Positions 1-6,519 of a stretch of DNA of 64,000 bases are shown piece after piece. Below the pieces are notes generated by a model. That model was not told where the DNA came from. It was given only the letters and a program-made list of their open reading frames with translations, and ran no database searches. Both the position numbers and the translations under genes were made by a program. How positions within the stretch are numbered: position 1 is the stretch's first letter; each line of letters begins with the position of its first letter. Source of the stretch: Actinomycetota bacterium (GTDB lineage Bacteria > Actinomycetota > Humimicrobiia > Hakubellales > JAMDDV01); the NCBI GenBank assembly GCA_023488455.1, contig JAMDDV010000045.1, forward strand, positions 52,705 through 116,704. The letters are read 5' to 3'.

Positions 1-1
1 C

Positions 2-505
2 GCATACAAAACCGGTCTTATCTTCCCGCCAAGCTTATTGAGAAAAGAATTTTTCCCTAGGTTGAAGAAACTGGTTGAAACATGGCATTTGTATGGAATC
101 AAGTGCATATTTCATTCTGATGGAAACTTTATGGAGGTGCTTGATGATTTTGTGGCTGCTGGAGTTGACGGAATAAATCCAATAGAGCCGCTGGCAGGCT
201 GGGACTTGATTGATGTCAGGAAGAAATATCCGAGACTTGTACTTCAGGGCAATATAGATTGCAGTCAGCTCTTGCCCTTTGGCAATGAGAAAGAAGTTAA
301 GGAAGCTGTTAAGAAGGCTATCGATGATATCTACCCAACCGGGGGGCTGATACTTGGTTCATCAAGTGAACTCACCCCAGCAGTTAACCCTCAAAATGTG
401 GTTACGATGATTGAGTTTGCACGGCAGTATTCTCGCAGTAATCCTTTCAAGCCTCGCTCTGTTGAGGAGATCAAACTCGAGTTTGAATATGAATCTCTTG
501 GCTAA
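2..505 (+). CDS. URO-D/MtaA-family methyltransferase-like protein, C-terminal part (5' end outside window)
   Basis: The frame is open from base 2 through the left edge, so only about 167 C-terminal residues are visible. They match the C-terminal half of the uroporphyrinogen decarboxylase superfamily: the strand with FHSDGN, then a helix and GVDGINPIEP, then the late strand LVLQGNIDC. In MtaA/CmuA-type corrinoid methyltransferases an H-x-C motif at the first site binds zinc; here it reads H-S-D, so a metal ligand is changed or lost. The gene is followed after 27 bases by a second family member, probably in one operon. It is not HemE by context, because no other haem genes are near. The substrate is unknown. 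Confidence 0.8.
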   Translation, partial: AYKTGLIFPPSLLRKEFFPRLKKLVETWHLYGIKCIFHSDGNFMEVLDDFVAAGVDGINPIEPLAGWDLIDVRKKYPRLVLQGNIDCSQLLPFGNEKEVKEAVKKAIDDIYPTGGLILGSSSELTPAVNPQNVVTMIEFARQYSRSNPFKPRSVEEIKLEFEYESLG

Positions 506-532
506 ACTGACCGGCTTTTTTATGGAGGCCTT

Positions 533-1768
533 GTGAACACAAGAGAGCTATTTATTGAGACAATGAAATTTAATAGAAAAGTGAGGTCTCTGAAATGGGA
601 ATTCGGTTACTGGGGTGAGACGGTTAAGAACTGGTACCAAGCAGGGCTTCCTAGAAATAACCCTCCGATAATCGATACCAGGATAACTACTCCAACTTCA
701 AGCCTTTACAAGGCCGTGTGGCCGCATGGAGTCAAATCGAAAGATGACATCCCAAACGGCATCGCAGTTGTTGCTGGTGGCCTGTACTGGCCCACGCAAG
801 GTTTTCCAATGGATAGAGATGTCAGGGACTATTTTGGAATGGATAAATGTCAGATCCTTGTTGACGTTAATTACCTTTTTTGTCCCCAGTTCGAGCCCAA
901 AATTGAGTATGAAGATGATAGATCGATTGTTTACGTTGACATCGATGGGGTAAAGCGCAGGTTTTTAAAGCAGGAGGCTGTGATCCCGGCAGGGATGGAT
1001 TGGCCCATAAAAGATTGGAAGAGCTGGCTGGAGCTGAAAGAGGAGCGACTTAATCTTGAAAATGTGAGCAAGAGGTTCCCAAAAAATTGGCCAGAACTTC
1101 TGAACGCATATAAAAACAGGGACTATCCGCTTGCTCTAGGCGGCTACCCACAGGGATTTTTTGGAACGTTGAGTCATCTAATGGGATATGAGAACCTGTT
1201 CTACGCATATTTTGACCGACCAGATCTTGTTCATGATGTACTCAATACTTTTACCGAGATCTGGATAGCGGTATGGTCGGAGGTCATCGCCCAAATCGAT
1301 GTTGACCTCGTTCACATATGGGAGGATATATCTTTTGGCCGGGGCTCGATGGTTTCTCCACAACAGTTTAAGGAGTTCATTAGTCCTTATTACAGGAGGG
1401 TTACTGATTTCTTAAAAAGCAGAGGCGTAGGCGTAATCCTCGTTGATACGGATGGAGACTGCAACGAATTGATACCTCTATTTATTGAGACTGGGATTAC
1501 GGGGATGTACCCGTTTGAGGCCAGTGCAGGTATGGATATAGTAAAGGTACGCAAGTTATATCCTGATCTTCAGATGCTAGGTGGCATACCGAAGTCAGAG
1601 ATCGCTCTTGGCAGGAAGAGAATAGATGAGATCCTTGAGCCAATTACGTGGATGCTCAAGCAGGGCGGGTATATTCCTTTTGGGGATCACCTGATACCAC
1701 CCGAGGTTCCCTGGGATAATTTTAGATATTACAGGGAAAAATTAAATAGAATCATAGAGTCAAAATAA
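533..1768 (+). CDS. URO-D superfamily protein (methyltransferase-like), 411 aa
   Basis: Full-length member of the URO-D/MtaA superfamily with a GTG start four bases after GGAGG (524-528). The TIM-barrel pattern is visible: LVHIWEDISFGRGSMVSP (about residues 258-275), then VILVDTDGDCNELIP at the position where MtaA-type enzymes carry H-x-C, and GYIPFGDHLIPPEVP near the C-terminus. The putative zinc site reads D-T-D here, so classical zinc-thiolate activation of a thiol is doubtful. It lacks the RQAGRY-type N-terminal motif of true HemE. It is paired with the upstream paralogue, and a terminator-like hairpin follows. A methyl-transfer role is inferred from family only. Confidence 0.8.
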   Translation: MNTRELFIETMKFNRKVRSLKWEFGYWGETVKNWYQAGLPRNNPPIIDTRITTPTSSLYKAVWPHGVKSKDDIPNGIAVVAGGLYWPTQGFPMDRDVRDYFGMDKCQILVDVNYLFCPQFEPKIEYEDDRSIVYVDIDGVKRRFLKQEAVIPAGMDWPIKDWKSWLELKEERLNLENVSKRFPKNWPELLNAYKNRDYPLALGGYPQGFFGTLSHLMGYENLFYAYFDRPDLVHDVLNTFTEIWIAVWSEVIAQIDVDLVHIWEDISFGRGSMVSPQQFKEFISPYYRRVTDFLKSRGVGVILVDTDGDCNELIPLFIETGITGMYPFEASAGMDIVKVRKLYPDLQMLGGIPKSEIALGRKRIDEILEPITWMLKQGGYIPFGDHLIPPEVPWDNFRYYREKLNRIIESK

Positions 1769-1772
1769 GTAA

Positions 1773-1829
1773 AATAGGTCAACAAATCAACTGATATCGC
1801 CGGAAGAAAATTGATTTGAACCTATTTTT
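1773..1829 (+). terminator. Probable intrinsic terminator after the URO-D pair
   Basis: Imperfect inverted repeat. AATAGGTCAACAAATCAA (1773-1790) pairs with TTGATTTGAACCTATT (1811-1826) with two bulged bases, across a 20-base loop, and runs into five T residues. It starts five bases after the stop of the upstream gene. The stem is AT-rich and the loop long, so strength is uncertain. Confidence 0.55.
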
Positions 1830-1860
1830 GAAGATACTTAAATAATTTAACTAATTATAC

Positions 1861-1889
1861 TTGACAAGTTAATAACTGATAGTTACAAT
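1861..1889 (+). promoter_or_regulatory. Consensus sigma-70 promoter with no ORF downstream
   Basis: TTGACA (1861-1866), 17-base spacer, TACAAT (1884-1889). The expected start is near 1896. No plus-strand gene follows; a perfect hairpin terminator lies about 25 bases downstream of the expected start. Confidence 0.6.
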
Positions 1890-1895
1890 AACGCC

Positions 1896-1962
1896 GTTTT
1901 GACTTGACCCCTTATCCCCTCATACTGTTGGCAGGCTGCAAGGCCTGCCAACAGTATTTTTT
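1896..1962 (+). ncRNA. Candidate short RNA (about 65 nt) between promoter and terminator
   Basis: Inferred transcript from the consensus promoter at 1861-1889 to the T-run after the hairpin at 1922-1957. It contains no plausible start codon with a ribosome-binding site. It overlaps only the last bases of the convergent mgtC-like gene. The alternative is that the hairpin is only a terminator for read-through from upstream and the promoter match is chance. Confidence 0.3.
1922..1962 (+). terminator. Perfect 15-bp stem intrinsic terminator
   Basis: ATACTGTTGGCAGGC (1922-1936), six-base loop TGCAAG, and the exact reverse complement (1943-1957), followed by a T-rich tract. It lies between the plus-strand URO-D genes and the convergent minus-strand mgtC-like gene. 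There is no matching A-run on the left, so it should act on plus-strand transcripts. Confidence 0.8.
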
Positions 1963-2617
1963 ATTCAACTACTGCTTTCAGGACACCTTTTATTCTTGAG
2001 ACCTGCTTCAAAGTCTCGATAACTCCGATCTTTTTCTTTGCTGCTACCGTGAGCTCTATTAAGATGAGGTTGTCCTGTATATGGCTTTCGATTTTTGTTC
2101 TAATGAGCTTAATGCCAAGAAAGCTTAGCTCATCTTCCAGGTTTACGAGGTTGCCGACGCTTTCATCAAATTCGATATTAATCTTAAATTCTTCGGGTTT
2201 TGATAAATATCTATCCTCAAATATTTTGAATATCGTTAGCACCAGGAATACCAGGATAGTGGTAATGACTGCGCCCAGGTAATAGCTGATGCCCACTGCG
2301 AGGCCGATTGCGGAGACAACCCATATGCTGGCTGCAGTGGTAAGGCCTTTAACTATGCTGCCCTGTCTGATGATGGTACCAGCTCCGAGGAAACCTATTC
2401 CGGTGACGACCTGTGCTGCTATCCTGGTCGGGTCAACGGTAGGGTTTCCCTTGAAACCCTCCGCTGATATTAACATGATCAGCGTAGACCCAATGCATAC
2501 GAGCACATGTGTGCGAAAACCTGCAGGACGCTCAGCCCTTTCTCGTTGTAGCCCTATTATTCCGCCAAGCACTGCGGATATTACCAACTTTATCAACATC
2601 TGCCAATCAAAAATCAT
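1961..2617 (-). CDS. MgtC/SapB family membrane protein
   Basis: Inner-membrane protein of the MgtC/SapB family. Hydrophobic helices fill the N-terminal 130 residues, with the family signature GGIIGLQRERAERPAGFRTH, then LVCIGS, and GIGFLGAGTIIRQG in the middle. The C-terminal part from about residue 140 is a soluble ACT-like domain ending in a regulatory beta-alpha unit. I take ATG at 2617 because GGGGTGA lies five bases before it; a GTG at 2626 would put the Shine-Dalgarno inside the gene. Family members modulate membrane ATPase or magnesium homeostasis, but the exact role here is unknown. It is transcribed behind the PHP gene, 23 bases downstream. Confidence 0.85.
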   Translation of the reverse strand: MIFDWQMLIKLVISAVLGGIIGLQRERAERPAGFRTHVLVCIGSTLIMLISAEGFKGNPTVDPTRIAAQVVTGIGFLGAGTIIRQGSIVKGLTTAASIWVVSAIGLAVGISYYLGAVITTILVFLVLTIFKIFEDRYLSKPEEFKINIEFDESVGNLVNLEDELSFLGIKLIRTKIESHIQDNLILIELTVAAKKKIGVIETLKQVSRIKGVLKAVVE

Positions 2618-2640
2618 ATTGATCACCCCGCATTGTCAGG

Positions 2641-3297
2641 TTAAATTTCAGAACAGTTCCTTATTGGTGTGGTGTTTTTATTCTTGATCTGTTCTATGAA
2701 GTTGAGTGCTGAAGTGACCTCGTAATCAAATCTTGTGGCACAGGAAAAAACACTCTCGATGTCGTGACAGTCGCTTCCCCCGGTTTTTGCTGCGCCAAGG
2801 CATTCGGCAATGCTTTTTGCTTTTTCTATGAAATGTGCTGAGATTTGATAATGACTGTTATAGATCTCAACGCCATCAACATATCCCTTTAAATTGTCTA
2901 TGTACGAATCGCTGTAAACAGCACCACTCATACCTCCACCCATGAGTGGATGTGCCCAGACCACGGCTATATCAGGTCTTGGTAACAGTGAGAATGGAAA
3001 GTCCATTCTGGCGTTAAGTTTCTTCAGGAACTCTTCATCGTCGCTGTAGAATAAAAAGTCGCCATATTGTGTGGAGACCTCGATACCGGGGATAAACAGT
3101 ATATTTTTTTGCTTGAAGAACATTCTTAACGAAGGGTTAGCTAGGATGGTTCCATGGTTTGTTATGGTAGCCACGCTTGCGCCCTCTTTGTATATGGCAA
3201 TTACATATTCATAAGGATCAATCATCGAGCATCTGCTTGCAGGGTAAGTATGTGCGTGGAGATCGATGAGTTTTTTGTCCAATATCCTGTCCTTCAT
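2641..3297 (-). CDS. PHP-domain phosphoesterase-like protein, 218 aa
   Basis: Small stand-alone PHP-fold protein. Metal-binding motifs are visible in order: DLHAHTYPASRC near residue 13, TITNHGT near 45, the PGIEVST glutamate near 70, WAHPLMGG near 112, and the late GGSDCHD near 173. This set is typical of trinuclear-metal phosphoesterases such as histidinol-phosphatase-like and RNase AM-like enzymes. The substrate cannot be assigned. It lies 31 bases downstream of the Rrf2 regulator gene and upstream of the mgtC-like gene, probably one minus-strand operon. Confidence 0.8.
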   Translation of the reverse strand: MKDRILDKKLIDLHAHTYPASRCSMIDPYEYVIAIYKEGASVATITNHGTILANPSLRMFFKQKNILFIPGIEVSTQYGDFLFYSDDEEFLKKLNARMDFPFSLLPRPDIAVVWAHPLMGGGMSGAVYSDSYIDNLKGYVDGVEIYNSHYQISAHFIEKAKSIAECLGAAKTGGSDCHDIESVFSCATRFDYEVTSALNFIEQIKNKNTTPIRNCSEI

Positions 3298-3328
3298 CGC
3301 AATAAGAGCTAGGCTAAATTAATCTTTG

Positions 3329-3769
3329 TCAATCAATTATGGTTTCCAGAAACCGCTTTTTTTTATCATGGGAAGATTTTAGTGCTGTGAGGGTAGTGCT
3401 CGCCAAGGTTCTTAGCATATCTCCCTGAATTTTTACCCAGACTTCATGAATGGGGCAATCATCCTCTTTCTCGCAGCCGCCTTCCCTGAGCAGGCATATG
3501 TTAAGCGATATCGGTCCCTCGATTGCTTCGACGATATCCTTAAGGCTGATATCATCTGAACTCTTTGCCAATCTCACGCCACCATGAGCTCCGCGATTTG
3601 TGTGAACCAGGCCGCTACGACTTAGATCAAGTATTATCTGCGCAATATATTTTGGAGGGATCTGCTGCCTCTTGGCAATCTCTCTTGAGTAAGTTATGCC
3701 ATCCTCTTCATGCATGGCGAGGTCGTACATCGCTCGCATTGCGTATTCTCCACGTCTCGTCAGTTGCAT
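3329..3769 (-). CDS. Rrf2-family transcriptional regulator with cysteine cluster (IscR-like)
   Basis: 146-residue Rrf2 regulator. The N-terminal winged helix starts MQLTRRGEYAMRAMYDLA and contains the wing GAHGGVRLA near residue 60. Three cysteines in CLLREGGCEKEDDCP (about residues 92-106) match the C-x5-6-C-x5-C cluster ligands of IscR/NsrR-type sensors, so it probably binds an Fe-S cluster and senses iron-sulfur status, redox or NO. No isc/suf genes are adjacent, so its targets are unknown. The palindrome just upstream suggests autoregulation. It is divergent from nrdR-nrdD. Confidence 0.85.
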   Translation of the reverse strand: MQLTRRGEYAMRAMYDLAMHEEDGITYSREIAKRQQIPPKYIAQIILDLSRSGLVHTNRGAHGGVRLAKSSDDISLKDIVEAIEGPISLNICLLREGGCEKEDDCPIHEVWVKIQGDMLRTLASTTLTALKSSHDKKKRFLETIID

Positions 3770-3780
3770 AATTCCTCAAT

Positions 3781-3801
3781 ATATAATCAATAAGATTATA
3801 T
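3781..3801. promoter_or_regulatory. Inverted repeat upstream of the Rrf2 gene (putative operator)
   Basis: ATATAATC (3781-3788), five-base spacer, GATTATAT (3794-3801). It sits 11 bases before the Rrf2 start codon, over minus-strand TATAAT-like hexamers. Position and symmetry suggest autoregulation by the Rrf2 protein. AT-rich palindromes can arise by chance. Confidence 0.4.
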
Positions 3802-3871
3802 TTATTATAAAACACTATTGTCGGTTTGCTACTGAAATATTTTTTGTTTTCGTAATTTTATAAAATATTAC

Positions 3872-3925
3872 TTGACACATCAATATGTTGTTGTTTAATA
3901 TCCCACTGTAACACAACATATTGAA
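3872..3925 (+). promoter_or_regulatory. nrdR-nrdD promoter with two NrdR boxes
   Basis: Promoter: TTGACA (3872-3877), 16-base spacer, TTTAAT (3894-3899). Two NrdR-box-like 16-mers in opposite orientation: ATCAATATGTTGTTGT (3879-3894), between -35 and -10, and AACACAACATATTGAA (3910-3925), just past the expected start. Their centres are 31 bases apart, three helical turns, the usual spacing of paired NrdR boxes. Binding would block RNA polymerase, giving feedback control of nrdR and nrdD. Confidence 0.75.
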
Positions 3926-3939
3926 GCAAGAGGGGTAAT

Positions 3940-4419
3940 ATGAAGTGTCCTTACTGTTTTTCCATAGAGAACAAGGTAATTGACTCCAGGTTGACAGAAT
4001 CAAGTGATACCATCAGGCGAAGGCGTCAGTGTCTTGATTGTGATCAGCGCTTCACCACATATGAACGCGTAGAGGAGATACCTGTTACGGTCATAAAGCG
4101 AAATGGGGAACGTCAGCCTTTTGATAGAAACAAGATTTTAAATGGTCTGATAAGAGCCTGTGTGAAGCGTCAGATCTCAATAAGTATGCTTGATGATATT
4201 GTCACCGATATCGAGAACGAGATCAGGAGTCAGTTCAAGTACGAGATAAGTTCGCAGGAGCTGGGTGAAATGGTGCTTGAGCGTTTGAAAAATCTGGACA
4301 AAGTCGCCTATGTGAGGTTTGCCTCTGTATACAGGCATTTTGAGGATATAAAGCAGTTTTCGGAAGAGCTGGAAAGGTTGGAGAGCAGATCAAAGGCTAG
4401 AAATAGCGCTCGAGGTTAA
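3940..4419 (+). CDS. nrdR: Transcriptional repressor NrdR
   Basis: 159-residue NrdR, the nucleotide-sensing repressor of ribonucleotide reductase genes. The N-terminal zinc ribbon MKCPYCFS...CLDCDQRF supplies two CxxC pairs, with the basic segment SDTIRRRRQC between them. The ATP-cone follows from about residue 48 (VIKRNGERQPFDRNKI). Length and domain order are standard. The start is ATG 3940 after AGGGG. The next gene, nrdD, begins ten bases downstream, and tandem NrdR boxes lie in the shared promoter, so NrdR probably controls its own operon. Confidence 0.97.
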   Translation: MKCPYCFSIENKVIDSRLTESSDTIRRRRQCLDCDQRFTTYERVEEIPVTVIKRNGERQPFDRNKILNGLIRACVKRQISISMLDDIVTDIENEIRSQFKYEISSQELGEMVLERLKNLDKVAYVRFASVYRHFEDIKQFSEELERLESRSKARNSARG

Positions 4420-4429
4420 GGAGAAGAGG

Positions 4430-6505
4430 ATGATAAGAGTAATCGATAAGTCAACAAGCTATAAAAGCCCAACTGATGCAAGTCTCCTGATAAGTTCGAT
4501 ATCCCAGGAGACACTTGGTCCCTTTGACAGCAACAGGATTTATAACGCACTGCTCAGAGAAACGGATATCTCCCCCAAGAAAGCACTTGAGGTGACGAAT
4601 CGAGCTTCTCAGATAATACTGGCATCGGGCTTAAGATCTATAACCCCTGCTTTGATAAGAAGCGTCGTGAATACGGTTCTTTTGGAGATGGGTCTGGATA
4701 CCGAATTAAAGCAGCAGTCTCAGGCAAACATCCCACTCAGTACGATAGATGGCTTTCTTCACATAAAGGATAGGAATAACTCCAATACCCAGCATAACCC
4801 GGCTTCATATGACTATGCTCTCTCAGAATACGTGATGAAGCAGTATGCATTGCAGCGAGTTTTCAGTAAACCAGTTGCCGATGCTCATCTGACTCAGCAG
4901 ATATATCTTCATGACCTGGGTAAGCCAACTCTTCCGTATTGTGCTGCATTTTCGCTGGCGTATATTGCGAAGTACGGAATACAGCTTGATACGATGGATA
5001 CTGTTTCAAAGCCCGCAAAGCATGCCGATATTCTCGTCAGGCATCTCGTAACATTCCTGGCGAGCATGTCAAACTACTTTGCTGGTGCCATGGCGGTCAT
5101 GTATGCAAATACGTTTATGTCACCGTTTCTGGTGGGGATGGAACGCGACCAGATAAAGCAGATAGCACAGCATCTGATATTTAGCATTGCACAGGAGTCG
5201 TTCAGCAAGGGCCAGATAATATTTACGGATTTGAATCTCTATACGGGCTGTCCTCTATACTTGCGCAATACTAAGGCAATATTACCCGGCGGGAAGGTAG
5301 GAGATAATACTTACGGTGATTTCGAACGTGAATCACAGATATTCCTGGAATGCCTGTTAGAGGTAGCCAGGGATGGGGATGCCAACGGTTGTATCTTTAC
5401 TTTCCCGAAGCTTAACTGCAATTTGACCGAGGGTTCGTTTACAGATCCTGCGCAGATAAGGTTGGTGAATAAGATATGTGATGTCATTTCGCATAACGGG
5501 ATGCCATATGTTATTCCTGAGAGGAACAATGGGTTACTTAAAGTCTCTTCCTGTTGCAGGTTAACGATGTCAATCGATGATAAGATAGAACGCTTTGCAG
5601 CGAACCAACCTGAATCCCTGCGCCAGTTTGGAATCCAGAATGTCTCCATAAACCTGCCGCAGGCAGCTTTTCACGGTAATATCTACGAGGAGCTGGACAG
5701 GGTGATTGAGATATCTGTTCAAGCGCACAGGGAGAAGAAGGCTTTTCTGCAATCGTTCTATCATGAGGGCAGAAGGAGTATGATCTCAGCAGTCACGCAT
5801 GCAGCAGACGGCATGCCATTTGTTGACCTCGATGATAACACTTATCTTATTGGCATTGTTGGTCTCGATGATGCTGTCAAGTTCGTAGCTGGTCATAGGA
5901 TGCACGAGAGCAAGGAGGCACTGAGGACTGGTTTAAAAATAATTTCACACATGAAACTCGCGGTCGACATGCTTTCAAAGCAGACTGGGATGAAATTGGC
6001 CCTTGTCCAGTCACCAGCGGAAAGCGCTGCGCACAAGATGGCGATAACCGATTTTCAGCGATACCCTCAGGAGGTAGCAATGATTGCTCAGGGAGATATA
6101 ACCAGGCCTGAAACTATCTACTACACTAACTCAACACAGCTTTCTTTTTCTGAAGATATACCGCTCGGAGAGAGGATCGATATTGAGGGCAAGTTTCACG
6201 GCTTCGTGAGTGGTGCAATCACGCACTTATTTCTTGGTGAGAATAAACCTGATCCAGCTTCAATATTTAGTGTCATAAAAAAGACTTTTTATAACACCAA
6301 TAACACACAGCTTGCATTCAGCCCGACTCTTTCACAGTGTGAGGACTGTGGGTTCATGCAGCGTGGCGAAAAGAATTCATGTCCAAATTGCGGGTCGCAA
6401 AATATTGAGTTCATCACGCGCATAGTCGGTTATTATTCCCGGGTTAAGTCAAGATGGAGCAGTTCTAAACAGCAGGAGTTTGTAGATCGGTCCACCTACG
6501 CGTAA
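4430..6505 (+). CDS. nrdD: Anaerobic ribonucleoside-triphosphate reductase (class III)
   Basis: 691-residue glycyl-radical reductase that makes dNTPs under anoxia. The N-terminal 100 residues resemble an ATP-cone (GPFDSNRIYNALL). The barrel contains the motifs LNLYTGCPLYLRNTK and PYVIPERNNG. The C-terminus has the zinc site CEDCGFMQRG...CPNCGS and the glycyl-radical loop RIVGYYSRV. It is co-transcribed with nrdR and followed 14 bases later by mrfA. The radical-SAM activase NrdG is not in this window and must be encoded elsewhere. Confidence 0.97.
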   Translation: MIRVIDKSTSYKSPTDASLLISSISQETLGPFDSNRIYNALLRETDISPKKALEVTNRASQIILASGLRSITPALIRSVVNTVLLEMGLDTELKQQSQANIPLSTIDGFLHIKDRNNSNTQHNPASYDYALSEYVMKQYALQRVFSKPVADAHLTQQIYLHDLGKPTLPYCAAFSLAYIAKYGIQLDTMDTVSKPAKHADILVRHLVTFLASMSNYFAGAMAVMYANTFMSPFLVGMERDQIKQIAQHLIFSIAQESFSKGQIIFTDLNLYTGCPLYLRNTKAILPGGKVGDNTYGDFERESQIFLECLLEVARDGDANGCIFTFPKLNCNLTEGSFTDPAQIRLVNKICDVISHNGMPYVIPERNNGLLKVSSCCRLTMSIDDKIERFAANQPESLRQFGIQNVSINLPQAAFHGNIYEELDRVIEISVQAHREKKAFLQSFYHEGRRSMISAVTHAADGMPFVDLDDNTYLIGIVGLDDAVKFVAGHRMHESKEALRTGLKIISHMKLAVDMLSKQTGMKLALVQSPAESAAHKMAITDFQRYPQEVAMIAQGDITRPETIYYTNSTQLSFSEDIPLGERIDIEGKFHGFVSGAITHLFLGENKPDPASIFSVIKKTFYNTNNTQLAFSPTLSQCEDCGFMQRGEKNSCPNCGSQNIEFITRIVGYYSRVKSRWSSSKQQEFVDRSTYA

Positions 6506-6519
6506 ACTGATTTTGAGCA

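Noticed and set aside
533..1768. Annotation of the URO-D proteins as HemE (uroporphyrinogen decarboxylase)
   Set aside because: No RQAGRY-like N-terminal motif, five divergent copies, and no haem genes near any of them.
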